This document shows positions 34,577 to 42,744 of a stretch of 64,000 bases of DNA, piece by piece. Source of the DNA: Flavihumibacter stibioxidans (GTDB lineage: Bacteria; Bacteroidota; Bacteroidia; Chitinophagales; Chitinophagaceae); the NCBI RefSeq assembly GCF_014332695.1, contig NZ_MBUA01000012.1, positions 119,858-183,857 of the forward strand, read 5' to 3'. The notes below the pieces were generated by a model. That model was not told the DNA's origin and did not search any database. It saw only the letters and a list, made by a program, of their open reading frames with translations. Position 1 is the stretch's first letter. Every line of letters begins with the position of its first letter. Position numbers and translations under genes: made by a program.

Positions 34577-35290
34577 GATAACCAATCCATCGTAGGCCAG
34601 ATGCATTCCATCGGGAAGACCGGCATCGATCATTTCGTGCAGGCCCAGCTGGTGGCTGATATGTGTAAACCAGGCATTGGGCACCCCGAGTTCACCGACC
34701 AGTTCAACCGCTTCACTAATCGTAAAATGGGAAATATGCTTTTCATGCCGGAGGGCATTGAGGACCATGTGGGAGCTGCCGCGGATCTTTTCCTTTTCAG
34801 GCTCATCGATCCGGTTTGCATCGGTGATATAGGTAAAATCACCAAACCGGAATCCCAATACAGGCATTCGCAGATGCCAGACCAGAATCGGCGTAACAGG
34901 AATATCACCAATAATAAAGGGTTCCAGGTCAATCGGGTGTATCTGGATATCAGGCACACCCGGGTATTTGCTTTCCGCAAAAGCATAGGGAAACTCACGG
35001 ATGATGGCCATCTGCGTCATCTCATTGGCATAAATATGCATGGGCTGCCGCGAAAAGAAATTATAGGCCCGCACATCATCCAGTCCGGCTATATGATCCT
35101 TGTGCGGATGGGTAAACACTATGGCATCAAGGTGCTTCACACCTGCGCGCAACATCTGATAACGGAAATCAGGGGTGGAATCAACCACAATGGTGGTGGT
35201 GGCCGACCTCACGAGAATGCTTGAACGAAGACGATTGTCGCGGTGATCAGCAGAAGTACATACTTCACATTCGCAGGCAATCATAGGCAC
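34529..35290 (-). CDS. MBL-fold metal-dependent hydrolase; true start unclear
   Basis: A metallo-beta-lactamase-fold hydrolase of the PhnP-like branch. The metal motif THPHKDHIAGLDD is intact, with further ligands in ITDANR and THISHQLG. The N-terminal CxC...C cluster (ACECEVC) is typical of the subfamily. The first canonical start is GTG at 35290, but the conserved strand TITFLGTGTSSGVP is encoded in frame just upstream (35288-35326) with no ATG, GTG or TTG before the stop at about 35368. A CTG at 35341 or ATT at 35347 are the only near-cognate options. The C-terminal tail HPSGGTRRVAPDG is encoded by the repeat at 34524-34576. Substrate unknown. Confidence 0.85.
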   Translation of the reverse strand: MPMIACECEVCTSADHRDNRLRSSILVRSATTTIVVDSTPDFRYQMLRAGVKHLDAIVFTHPHKDHIAGLDDVRAYNFFSRQPMHIYANEMTQMAIIREFPYAFAESKYPGVPDIQIHPIDLEPFIIGDIPVTPILVWHLRMPVLGFRFGDFTYITDANRIDEPEKEKIRGSSHMVLNALRHEKHISHFTISEAVELVGELGVPNAWFTHISHQLGLHEMIDAGLPDGMHLAYDGLVIPIHPSGGTRRVAPDG

Positions 35291-35358
35291 TCCGCTGCTG
35301 GTTCCGGTTCCTAAAAATGTTATGGTGAGTGCTGGATGCAGATAAATTATTAACAGGG

Positions 35359-35706
35359 TTACTGGGGATCAGCAGGTATATCAGTTGATGAAGGAGCGTC
35401 TGTATTATGCCGGTTTGCATCCCGTGCATCTTCTTCTGCCGCCAACCTTACGCGCTCCAGGATTTCATTATAGGTCTTGCGCGCCTCGGGCGAAAGATCC
35501 TCCGGGTTGATCTGCAATTGGGGAACAATATCCACCAGGGTATTGATCCGTCCTTCCAGTGGCAGAAACTTATTCAACACAACCACTTTCTTCTGTTCCA
35601 GGATACAATAGCCACTCTGGAAAGTGCCCCGTTCATACCGCACAATATAGGATGCTTCATCCAGCACCTGTTCAATCTTATTAAGCGTTGCCTGCGTGTA
35701 TTTCAT
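35359..35706 (-). CDS. Conserved hypothetical protein
   Basis: A 115-residue soluble protein. I chose the ATG at 35706 (MKYTQATLNKIEQVLDEA); the frame is open to 35823 but upstream residues look unlike protein. The core reads SYIVRYERGTFQSGYCILEQKKVVVLNKFLPLEGRINTL, and the tail is acidic and low-complexity (EEDARDANRHNTDAPSS). I recognise no catalytic motif. It lies between PorX and the MBL gene, all on the minus strand. Confidence 0.78.
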   Translation of the reverse strand: MKYTQATLNKIEQVLDEASYIVRYERGTFQSGYCILEQKKVVVLNKFLPLEGRINTLVDIVPQLQINPEDLSPEARKTYNEILERVRLAAEEDARDANRHNTDAPSSTDIPADPQ

Positions 35707-35844
35707 GGTCAATGGGTCAATTGTAAAAAAACAATTGACGGTGCAAAAATACCAAATCGAATCCGGCCTCCCCGTCTCAGTTATCACCAATTTTCCACAA
35801 CCGCCAGTCCGCGCTCCCTCCACTAGCTGCCTGATACCGGCTGC

Positions 35845-37401
35845 TCATTTACTTGACATCTTTATCACCGGCACGATCATCTCCTCCAAACTTATCCCTC
35901 CGTGCTGAAACGTATTACGATAATAGTTCACGTAATGATTGTAATTGTTCGGATAACACAGATACCCATCTTCCTTCGCAAAAATATAGGAGGAATTGAC
36001 GGTTGGCACCGGCAGGCCTGCCTCACGCGGATCACGAACCGCCAGCACATCACGGGCCTCATAATTCAGGTTGCGGCCATGCTTGTACCGCAGGTTGGTA
36101 GTGGTTTGCTTGTCACCCACCACCTTGTGCGGCGTATTGACCCGCACCGATCCATGGTCTGTTGCCAAAACCAGATTGATCTTTTTATCAGCAATCTTTT
36201 TCAATGCCTGGAATAACGGGGAATGTTCAAACCAGCTCACCGTAATACTCCTGTAACTGATCTCATCGCTGGCCAGTTCCTTCAGCACTTCCATTTCCGT
36301 GCGCGCATGGCTCAGCATATCCACGAAATTGTAAACGATTATATTGAGATCATTCCCCAGCAGGTTGTGAATATTGCTCACCAGTTCGTTTCCCGCCTGG
36401 TGGTTCACCACTTTAATATAGGAGTACTTGATATCCTCCCGCTTCAGCCTTTTGAGCTGTCCCTTAAAAAACATTTCCTCTTCCAGGTTCTTTCCACCTT
36501 CTTCCTCATCGTTCTTCCACAACTGCGGAAACTGTTTCTCTATTTCCAGCGGCATCAGTCCAGCGAAGATCGCATTCCGCGCATACTGCGTGGCTGTTGG
36601 CAGGATACTGTAGAAACTATCTTCCTCCAGAATCCGGAAATATTCCGAAAATACAGGCTGTATGGCCTTCCATTGGTCGAATCGAAGATTGTCTATCAGG
36701 ATAAAAAAGGTCGGCACACCCGGCTCAATATGCGGCAATACCTTAAACTTAAAAAGGGTATTGCTCATGATCGGGGCATCCGAAGATTTCGGGTTCACCC
36801 AGTCAAGGTAATTTCTGGAAACGAATTTGCAGAACTCATTGTTGGCCTCTTTTTTCTGGGACTGCAGCACTTCCTGCATTTCCGGACTATCACTTTTCTC
36901 CATCTCCAGTTCCCAGTAGATCAGTTTTTTGTAGATGTCCATCCACTCATTGTAGTCGGGATTACTGTTCAGCGCCATGAAGAGGTTACGGAATTGCTGC
37001 TGGTAAGCGAAGGTTGTTTTCTCAGCCACCAGTCGCTTATTGTCAAGGATTTTTTTCAGGCTCAGCAGCACCTGGTTGGGGTTCACCGGCTTGATCAGGT
37101 AATCGCTGATCTGGGATCCGATGGCATCATCCATCAGGTTTTCCGTTTCATTTTTGGTGATCAGCACCACCGGGATCTGCTGGTTGATCTCCTTGATCTT
37201 GGCCAGCGTCTCGAGGCCGGTGATACCTGGCATGGTCTCATCCAGCAGCACCACGTCCACCAGCTGTGACTTGATAAACTCGATGGCATCAAACCCATTG
37301 GTAAGGGTGTGAACCGAATAACCTTTTGTTTCCAGGAAAAGTTTCTGCGACTGCAGGCTTTCCATTTCGTCGTCGACCCAGAGTATTGTTGCTAATGGCA
37401 T
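35845..37401 (-). CDS. porX: PorX-type response regulator with PglZ phosphatase-like domain
   Basis: A 518-residue regulator. The N-terminal receiver domain has the acidic pair Asp10-Asp11, phospho-acceptor Asp54 (VVLLDETMPG), Thr82 and Lys104. A helical linker leads to a C-terminal PglZ/alkaline-phosphatase-fold domain, with metal-site motifs around FILIDNLRFDQW, ILPTATQYARNAIF and LATDHGSVRVNTP. In Porphyromonas and Flavobacterium PorX works with the kinase PorY to control the type IX secretion system, and the PglZ domain is a phosphodiesterase. No kinase or T9SS structural gene is present here, so it is an orphan locus. Confidence 0.93.
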   Translation of the reverse strand: MPLATILWVDDEMESLQSQKLFLETKGYSVHTLTNGFDAIEFIKSQLVDVVLLDETMPGITGLETLAKIKEINQQIPVVLITKNETENLMDDAIGSQISDYLIKPVNPNQVLLSLKKILDNKRLVAEKTTFAYQQQFRNLFMALNSNPDYNEWMDIYKKLIYWELEMEKSDSPEMQEVLQSQKKEANNEFCKFVSRNYLDWVNPKSSDAPIMSNTLFKFKVLPHIEPGVPTFFILIDNLRFDQWKAIQPVFSEYFRILEEDSFYSILPTATQYARNAIFAGLMPLEIEKQFPQLWKNDEEEGGKNLEEEMFFKGQLKRLKREDIKYSYIKVVNHQAGNELVSNIHNLLGNDLNIIVYNFVDMLSHARTEMEVLKELASDEISYRSITVSWFEHSPLFQALKKIADKKINLVLATDHGSVRVNTPHKVVGDKQTTTNLRYKHGRNLNYEARDVLAVRDPREAGLPVPTVNSSYIFAKEDGYLCYPNNYNHYVNYYRNTFQHGGISLEEMIVPVIKMSSK

Positions 37402-37470
37402 GGATTCAAATGTAATTTATCTGTAGCGGCTTCGTACTTTTGCCGGCTACTATTTGCCGAATTTAACAAA

Positions 37471-38739
37471 ATGCAAAAACCGATGACTGCACCCGTTCCG
37501 AGGAAGATTGTGAATGATCCGGTTTATGGTTTCATCACCATTGACCACCCGCTGGTTTTCAGGGTGATCAGTCATCCTTACTACCAGCGCCTGCGGCGCA
37601 TTCAGCAGATGGCTTTTGCGCAACTGGTCTATCCTGGTGCCGTGCATACCCGCCTCCATCACTCCCTCGGCGCCTACCATCTCATGTGTAATGCCCTGAA
37701 TGAACTGAGGAGCAAGGGTGCGGAAATCACGGCGGAGGAGGATACAGCCGTTAAGATTGCCATCCTGCTGCATGATATCGGGCATGGACCCTATTCCCAC
37801 GCCCTTGAACAAACGCTGATTGAAGGTGTTCACCACGAATCGATAAGCCTGCTGATCATGCAGAAACTTAACCAGCAGTTTGATGGCGCCCTTGACCTGG
37901 CCATCTGCATCTTTACCGGAAAATACCACAAGCCCTTCCTGCACCAGCTTATTTCGGGGCAACTGGATGTGGACAGGATGGATTACCTCACGCGGGACAG
38001 TTTTTTTACCGGTGTTTCCGAAGGGGTCATTGGCTACGATCGCATCCTGAAAATGCTGACCGTGCACGATGGAGAGCTGATGGTGGAAGAAAAAGCAATT
38101 TATTCCATTGAGAAGTTCCTGGTGGCCCGCCGCCTCATGTACTGGCAGGTTTACCTGCATAAAACCGTGCTTTGCGCGGAAAAAATGCTGGTGACTATCA
38201 TCCGCCGCGCCAGGCACCTGATCCGGTCGGGAGAAATCGTAACAGCGCCTTCCAGGGTGCTGAATTATTTCCTGCAGCAACAGGAACCGGTGGACATCGC
38301 GCAGCATCTGGACAAGTTCTGCCAGCTCGATGACTACGATGTGATGGGAGCGATCAAAGACTGGACCGGTCATCCCGACAAGGTTTTGGCGGCCCTCTGC
38401 CGGATGCTGGTGGACAGGCAACTGCTAAAGGTAAAGTTGCAGGCGGAGCCGGTCAGCGAGGAAATCATTTCAGCGCAACGCAGGGCCCTCGCCGAACAGG
38501 CGGGTATCGGTGTGGAAGATGCCGCCTGCCTGGTTTTCAGCGGGGAAGCCAGTAATACCACCTACGACCCTTATGAGGAAAGAATCAATATCCTGTTCAA
38601 GGACGGTACGGTAAAAGACATCTCACAAGTGGACAATGCGCTCATCCAGCACAATTTGTCCCGCCCTGTCAAAAAATACTACTTTTGCTACCTGAATCCT
38701 GCAGCGGCACCCGCACTGTTGCAGGGAAGGACCTGTTAA
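37471..38739 (+). CDS. HD-domain phosphohydrolase
   Basis: A 422-residue metal-dependent hydrolase of the dNTPase/SAMHD1-like type. HD motifs: HTRLHHSLGAYHL (first His), LLHDIGHGPYSH (His-Asp and following His), and an Asp in SGQLDVDRMDYLTRDSFFTG. The last is a block typical of dGTPase-like enzymes. Start ATG at 37471. The gene ends 13 bp before lpxD and may be in its operon. Nucleotide substrate not known. Confidence 0.9.
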   Translation: MQKPMTAPVPRKIVNDPVYGFITIDHPLVFRVISHPYYQRLRRIQQMAFAQLVYPGAVHTRLHHSLGAYHLMCNALNELRSKGAEITAEEDTAVKIAILLHDIGHGPYSHALEQTLIEGVHHESISLLIMQKLNQQFDGALDLAICIFTGKYHKPFLHQLISGQLDVDRMDYLTRDSFFTGVSEGVIGYDRILKMLTVHDGELMVEEKAIYSIEKFLVARRLMYWQVYLHKTVLCAEKMLVTIIRRARHLIRSGEIVTAPSRVLNYFLQQQEPVDIAQHLDKFCQLDDYDVMGAIKDWTGHPDKVLAALCRMLVDRQLLKVKLQAEPVSEEIISAQRRALAEQAGIGVEDAACLVFSGEASNTTYDPYEERINILFKDGTVKDISQVDNALIQHNLSRPVKKYYFCYLNPAAAPALLQGRTC

Positions 38740-38752
38740 ACAATTATTTTAT

Positions 38753-39805
38753 ATGCAATTCACTGCCTCGCAGATAGCTCTTCTGGTCAATGGGAAAGTA
38801 GAAGGGGATCCGAATGCCGCCGTTGGTTCATTCGGAAAAATTGAAGAAGCTGCTGCCGGACAGCTTTCCTTTCTGGCCAATCCCAAATACGAAGATTTCC
38901 TGTACAGTACTTCGGCTTCCATCGTCATTGTGAACGAAAGCCTGGAACTGAAACAACCGGTATCGGCTGCACTGGTGAGGGTTCCCGATGCTTATACCGC
39001 CTTCGCAACCTTATTGTCCAAATACCAGGAATTAAAAACCCAGCAACTGGTTGGCCGGCAGGAGCCCAGCTATGTATCACCCAGTGCAACAATTGGCCAG
39101 GGGGTCTTTATCGGCGCATTTGCCTATATCGGTGAAAATGTAACCATTGCCGATAACGCCAAAATTTTCCCGAATGCCTATATCGGCAATAATGCCAGCG
39201 TGGGTGAGAACAGCATTATCCATCCCGGAGTTAAAATATACCACGATTGCAAAATCGGCAGGAAAGTAACCATTCATGCCGGTACGGTCATCGGCAGCGA
39301 TGGTTTTGGGTTCGCGCCCCAGGCGGATGGCAGTTTTAAAAAAGTTCCCCAGATCGGTAATGTGGTAGTGGAAGACGGGGTAGAGATTGGCGCCAATGCC
39401 ACGATCGACCGTGCCACCATCGGCTCTACCATTATCCGGTCAGGTGCCAAGCTCGACAACCTCATCCAGGTGGCCCATAATGTGGAAGTTGGCAACAACA
39501 CAGTCATTGCCGCGCAGGCGGGCGTCAGTGGCAGCACCAAAATCGGCAGCAATGTTATGATTGGCGGACAGGCCGGCATCGTGGGACATATCACGATCGC
39601 AGATGGCAGCAAGATCAATGCCCAGAGCGGGGTCAGCAAATCCATCAAACAACCGAACACCGCAGTAACCGGATCACCGGCCTTTGATTATACCAGCGCC
39701 CTGCGCAGCCAGGCTGTGAGCCGCAACCTTCCCGAACTGGAAAGAAGGATCCTGGAACTGGAACATCAACTCAAACAATTAATGGCTGAAAGAACAACCA
39801 TTTAA
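38753..39805 (+). CDS. lpxD: UDP-3-O-(3-hydroxyacyl)glucosamine N-acyltransferase
   Basis: A 350-residue left-handed beta-helix enzyme for the third step of lipid A synthesis. The N-terminal uridine-binding domain (GQLSFLANPKYEDFLY) is followed by hexapeptide repeats from about residue 100. The catalytic His is in LIQVAHNVEVGNN, and the region GSDGFGFAPQADG is a family marker. A C-terminal helix ends the protein. It is followed by lpxC-fabZ and lpxA. Confidence 0.95.
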   Translation: MQFTASQIALLVNGKVEGDPNAAVGSFGKIEEAAAGQLSFLANPKYEDFLYSTSASIVIVNESLELKQPVSAALVRVPDAYTAFATLLSKYQELKTQQLVGRQEPSYVSPSATIGQGVFIGAFAYIGENVTIADNAKIFPNAYIGNNASVGENSIIHPGVKIYHDCKIGRKVTIHAGTVIGSDGFGFAPQADGSFKKVPQIGNVVVEDGVEIGANATIDRATIGSTIIRSGAKLDNLIQVAHNVEVGNNTVIAAQAGVSGSTKIGSNVMIGGQAGIVGHITIADGSKINAQSGVSKSIKQPNTAVTGSPAFDYTSALRSQAVSRNLPELERRILELEHQLKQLMAERTTI

Positions 39806-39817
39806 CCGTTTGTGGCT

Positions 39818-39838
39818 CGCACTACAAACCACAAACCA
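39818..39838. repeat. Heptad repeat (CAAACCA), 3 units, upstream of lpxC-fabZ
   Basis: CGCACTA, CAAACCA, CAAACCA lie just before the -7 box. CCACAAAC (39829-39836) also pairs with GTTTGTGG at 39808-39815, which could form a hairpin. Confidence 0.45.
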
Positions 39839-39839
39839 A

Positions 39840-39847
39840 TATATTTG
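39840..39847 (+). promoter_or_regulatory. -7 promoter box of lpxC-fabZ
   Basis: TATATTTG fits TAnnTTTG and ends 5 bp before the ATG at 39853. Transcription would start at or next to the start codon, giving a leaderless or nearly leaderless mRNA. Confidence 0.45.
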
Positions 39848-39852
39848 CAAGC

Positions 39853-41259
39853 ATGGACGCAACCTTCAATCCCGATAAACAACACACAGTAGGGGCAGAA
39901 ATCAGTATTTCAGGAACCGGATTACATACCGGTGTTAAAGTTGACATGACGTTCCGGCCGGCCACTCCGGGATTCGGCATCCAGTTTCAGCGCATTGACC
40001 TGCCAGGTCGCCCGGTGATCAAGGCCGATTGTGACCTGGTGACCGATACTTCCCGTGGAACCACCATCGAAGACAACGGCGCGAAGGTCAGCACCGTAGA
40101 ACATGTGCTCGCTGCACTGGTAGGCATGGGTGTTGACAACTGTCTTATCGAGATCAATGGCCCGGAAACCCCCATCATGGACGGCAGTTCCCAGCCATTT
40201 GTGGAATTGCTCCAGGAAGTGGGTGTACAGGAACAGCAGGCGGCAAAAGCCTGGTACAGCATTGACGAGAATATCTACCACTACGATGATGTAAAAAGGG
40301 TTGAAATGGTGGCCATGCCATCGGTGGATTACCAGATCACCACCCTGATCGACTTCAATTCACCTGTACTGGGAACCCAGCATGCCGGACTGAAGAACAT
40401 GCGTGATTTCGTAAAGGAGATCTCCCCCTGCCGCACTTTCGTATTCCTCCATGAGCTGGAAATGCTGCTGGAACACAATCTCATCAAGGGAGGCGATATC
40501 AACAATGCCATTGTGGTGGTGGACAAACCCGTTACCTTGGACGAAATGCACCGCCTGGCCAAATCATTCGGCCGCGACAAAATCGAAGTAAAACACGAAG
40601 GATACCTGAACAACCTCGAACTGCGATTCCCCAATGAACCCGCCCGCCACAAACTGCTGGACGTGGTGGGTGACCTCGCACTCATTGGTTACCCGGTAAA
40701 GGCAAGGATCATCGCCAACAGGCCCGGACACAGTACCAACGTGGAGTTTGCCAAAAAGATCAAGCAATACATCAAGAAAAACCGTCACCTGAAAGATGTG
40801 CCGGTGTATGATTGCACCCAGCCGCCCATTTATACGGCACAGCAGATCGAACAGACCCTGCCGCACCGTTATCCCTTCCTGCTGGTGGACAAAATCATTG
40901 AACTGAGTGACAAGATCATTGTGGGCGTGAAAAACGTAACCTTTAACGAACCTTTCTTCACCGGCCACTTCCCGGGTAACCCGGTGATGCCGGGCGTACT
41001 CCTTTGTGAGGCGCTGGCGCAAACCGGCGGTATCCTGGCCATCAATTCCATGCCCAAAGGCACATATGACACCTATTTCCTGAAGATCGACAACTGCAAA
41101 TTCAAGCAGAAGATCGTTCCGGGTGATACCATGCTGCTGAAAATGGAACTGACACAGCCAATCCGCCGCGGCATCTGTGAAATGAGGGGAACCGTATATG
41201 TCGGGAACAAGCTTTGCGCAGAAGCGGACATGGTGGCACAGGTTGTCAGGCGTGACTAA
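39853..41259 (+). CDS. lpxC/fabZ: Bifunctional LpxC deacetylase / FabZ dehydratase fusion
   Basis: A 468-residue fusion. Residues 1 to about 310 are LpxC, the zinc deacetylase that commits UDP-3-O-acyl-GlcNAc to lipid A. Zinc ligands: His in STVEHVLAALVG, and the HxxxD pair in ARHKLLDVVGD. Residues from about 320 are FabZ, the 3-hydroxyacyl-ACP dehydratase, with LPHRYPFLLVDKI and the catalytic block GHFPGNPVMPGVLLCEALAQ. This fusion is a known Bacteroidota trait, and it couples lipid A and fatty acid synthesis at one 3-hydroxyacyl-ACP branch point. Confidence 0.97.
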   Translation: MDATFNPDKQHTVGAEISISGTGLHTGVKVDMTFRPATPGFGIQFQRIDLPGRPVIKADCDLVTDTSRGTTIEDNGAKVSTVEHVLAALVGMGVDNCLIEINGPETPIMDGSSQPFVELLQEVGVQEQQAAKAWYSIDENIYHYDDVKRVEMVAMPSVDYQITTLIDFNSPVLGTQHAGLKNMRDFVKEISPCRTFVFLHELEMLLEHNLIKGGDINNAIVVVDKPVTLDEMHRLAKSFGRDKIEVKHEGYLNNLELRFPNEPARHKLLDVVGDLALIGYPVKARIIANRPGHSTNVEFAKKIKQYIKKNRHLKDVPVYDCTQPPIYTAQQIEQTLPHRYPFLLVDKIIELSDKIIVGVKNVTFNEPFFTGHFPGNPVMPGVLLCEALAQTGGILAINSMPKGTYDTYFLKIDNCKFKQKIVPGDTMLLKMELTQPIRRGICEMRGTVYVGNKLCAEADMVAQVVRRD

Positions 41260-41289
41260 CAAGCTCCCTGATTATTCCCTAATTACACC

Positions 41290-41297
41290 TATTTTTG
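41290..41297 (+). promoter_or_regulatory. -7 promoter box of lpxA
   Basis: TATTTTTG fits TAnnTTTG. Its expected start of transcription falls inside the hairpin at 41299-41320. Confidence 0.4.
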
Positions 41298-41298
41298 C

Positions 41299-41328
41299 AC
41301 GTCAGATTAAAAATCTGACGTTTTTTTT
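41299..41328 (+). terminator. Rho-independent terminator immediately before lpxA
   Basis: ACGTCAGATT-AAA-AATCTGACGT, a perfect 10-bp stem with a 3-nt loop, followed by a run of T to 41328. It ends only 3 bp before the lpxA ATG, so it terminates lpxC-fabZ transcription and may act as an attenuator for lpxA. Confidence 0.85.
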
Positions 41329-41331
41329 AAT

Positions 41332-42138
41332 ATGATTCATCCACATACCTATATACACCCGAATGCCCGCCTTGCCACCAATGTAAAGGTTGATCCATTT
41401 ACCGTCATCCACCAGGATGTGGAAATTGGCGAAGGGACCTGGATCGGCAGCAATGTGACCATCATGGAAGGCGCACGAATCGGCAAGAACTGCCGCATCT
41501 TTCCGGGTGCGGTAATCGCCGCCGTTCCGCAGGACCTGAAATTCGAGGGTGAATATTCACTGGTTGAAATCGGAGACGGCACCACTATCCGCGAATTTGT
41601 AACCATCAACCGCGGAACCAAGGACCGGGGCCGCACGGCGGTGGGTAAAAACTGCCTGATCATGGCTTACAGCCACCTCGCACATGACTGTATCGTTGGC
41701 AATAATGTCATCATGAGTAATAATGTACAGATGGCAGGGCATGTTACGGTGGGCGACTGGGCCATTATTGGTGGCGTCAGTGCCGTACACCAGTTTGTTC
41801 AGATCGGGCAACACGCTTTCGTAAGCGGAGGCTCACTGGTCAGTAAGGATGTACCGCCCTATATCAAGGCAGCCCGCACACCCCTGTCCTACGCAGGGGT
41901 GAATTCAGTAGGCCTCAAGCGCAGGGGATTCAGCGTAGACCGTATCAATCATATCCTCGACATATACCGCATTCTTTACAACAAGGGAATGAATACTTCC
42001 CAGGCCCTCGAGTTTATAGAAGAGGAATTCAGCGCTACTGACGAGCGGGATGAGATCGTAACCTTCGTCAGGGAAAGCGGCAGGGGTATCATCAAGCGCT
42101 TCACCAAAGGCAGCACGGATGACGATATCTCTATCTGA
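41332..42138 (+). CDS. lpxA: Acyl-ACP--UDP-N-acetylglucosamine O-acyltransferase
   Basis: A 268-residue left-handed beta-helix enzyme for the first step of lipid A synthesis. The N-terminus MIHPHTYIHPNARLATNVK starts the hexapeptide repeats. The catalytic His is in AYSHLAHDCIVGNN. A C-terminal helical domain starts near VGLKRRGFS. The last 20 bp overlap the ABC ATPase gene. Confidence 0.97.
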   Translation: MIHPHTYIHPNARLATNVKVDPFTVIHQDVEIGEGTWIGSNVTIMEGARIGKNCRIFPGAVIAAVPQDLKFEGEYSLVEIGDGTTIREFVTINRGTKDRGRTAVGKNCLIMAYSHLAHDCIVGNNVIMSNNVQMAGHVTVGDWAIIGGVSAVHQFVQIGQHAFVSGGSLVSKDVPPYIKAARTPLSYAGVNSVGLKRRGFSVDRINHILDIYRILYNKGMNTSQALEFIEEEFSATDERDEIVTFVRESGRGIIKRFTKGSTDDDISI

Positions 42139-42736
42139 CACCGGCAAACGTTTCAACCGCGACTGGATCTTCCGCAAGCTGAGTTACCGGTTCGAAAGCG
42201 GTAATTCATATGCCATCACCGGCCCCAACGGCTCCGGCAAATCAACCTTACTCCAGGTCATTGGCGGTGCAGTAATGCATTCTGAAGGAACCATCTCCTA
42301 TTCACACGGGGAAACAAGTATAGAAGCAGACGCCGTTTACCGTCATTTATCCATTGCGGCACCCTACCTGGAATTAATTGAAGAGATGACAGCTACAGAG
42401 TTGCTGATGTTTCACCAGGGATTCAAGGCCCTGCTGCCCGGGCATCCCATTAAAGCCATTTTATCGGAAGTGGGGCTGGATAAGGCTGCGCATAAGCAGA
42501 TCCGTTATTTCTCTTCGGGGATGAAGCAAAGGCTGAAACTGGCACAGGCTATTTTTTCGGATACCTCCCTCCTGTTACTGGATGAGCCCTGCACCAACCT
42601 GGATGCTGCGGGAATAGCCATTTACCAGGAGTTGATATCCTCCTATGCCGACAACCGGCTCGTGATTGTCAGCAGCAATGATCCCCAGGAATATGGTTTT
42701 TGCAAAGAGATCCTGCGCATCCAGGATTACAAATAA
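42119..42736 (+). CDS. ABC-type ATP-binding protein overlapping lpxA
   Basis: A 205-residue single ABC domain. Walker A GPNGSGKST, signature FSSGMKQRLKLAQ, Walker B LLLLDEPCTNLD. The switch (H-loop) His is replaced: VIVSSNDPQEYG has Asn where most ABC proteins have His. No permease is encoded nearby. It resembles CcmA-size exporters. The ATG lies inside lpxA (20-bp overlap), so it is translated with lpxA, and a role in envelope or lipid transport is possible but unproved. Confidence 0.88.
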   Translation: MTISLSDTGKRFNRDWIFRKLSYRFESGNSYAITGPNGSGKSTLLQVIGGAVMHSEGTISYSHGETSIEADAVYRHLSIAAPYLELIEEMTATELLMFHQGFKALLPGHPIKAILSEVGLDKAAHKQIRYFSSGMKQRLKLAQAIFSDTSLLLLDEPCTNLDAAGIAIYQELISSYADNRLVIVSSNDPQEYGFCKEILRIQDYK

Positions 42737-42744
42737 CCCCACCC

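Noticed and set aside
36223-37269. 348-residue open frame antisense to porX
   Set aside because: It is a shadow of a gene with strong domain evidence; composition is His/Leu/Phe-rich as usual for antisense frames.
37450-38421. 323-residue open frame antisense to the HD phosphohydrolase gene
   Set aside because: No recognisable domain, and the plus-strand gene has clear HD motifs.
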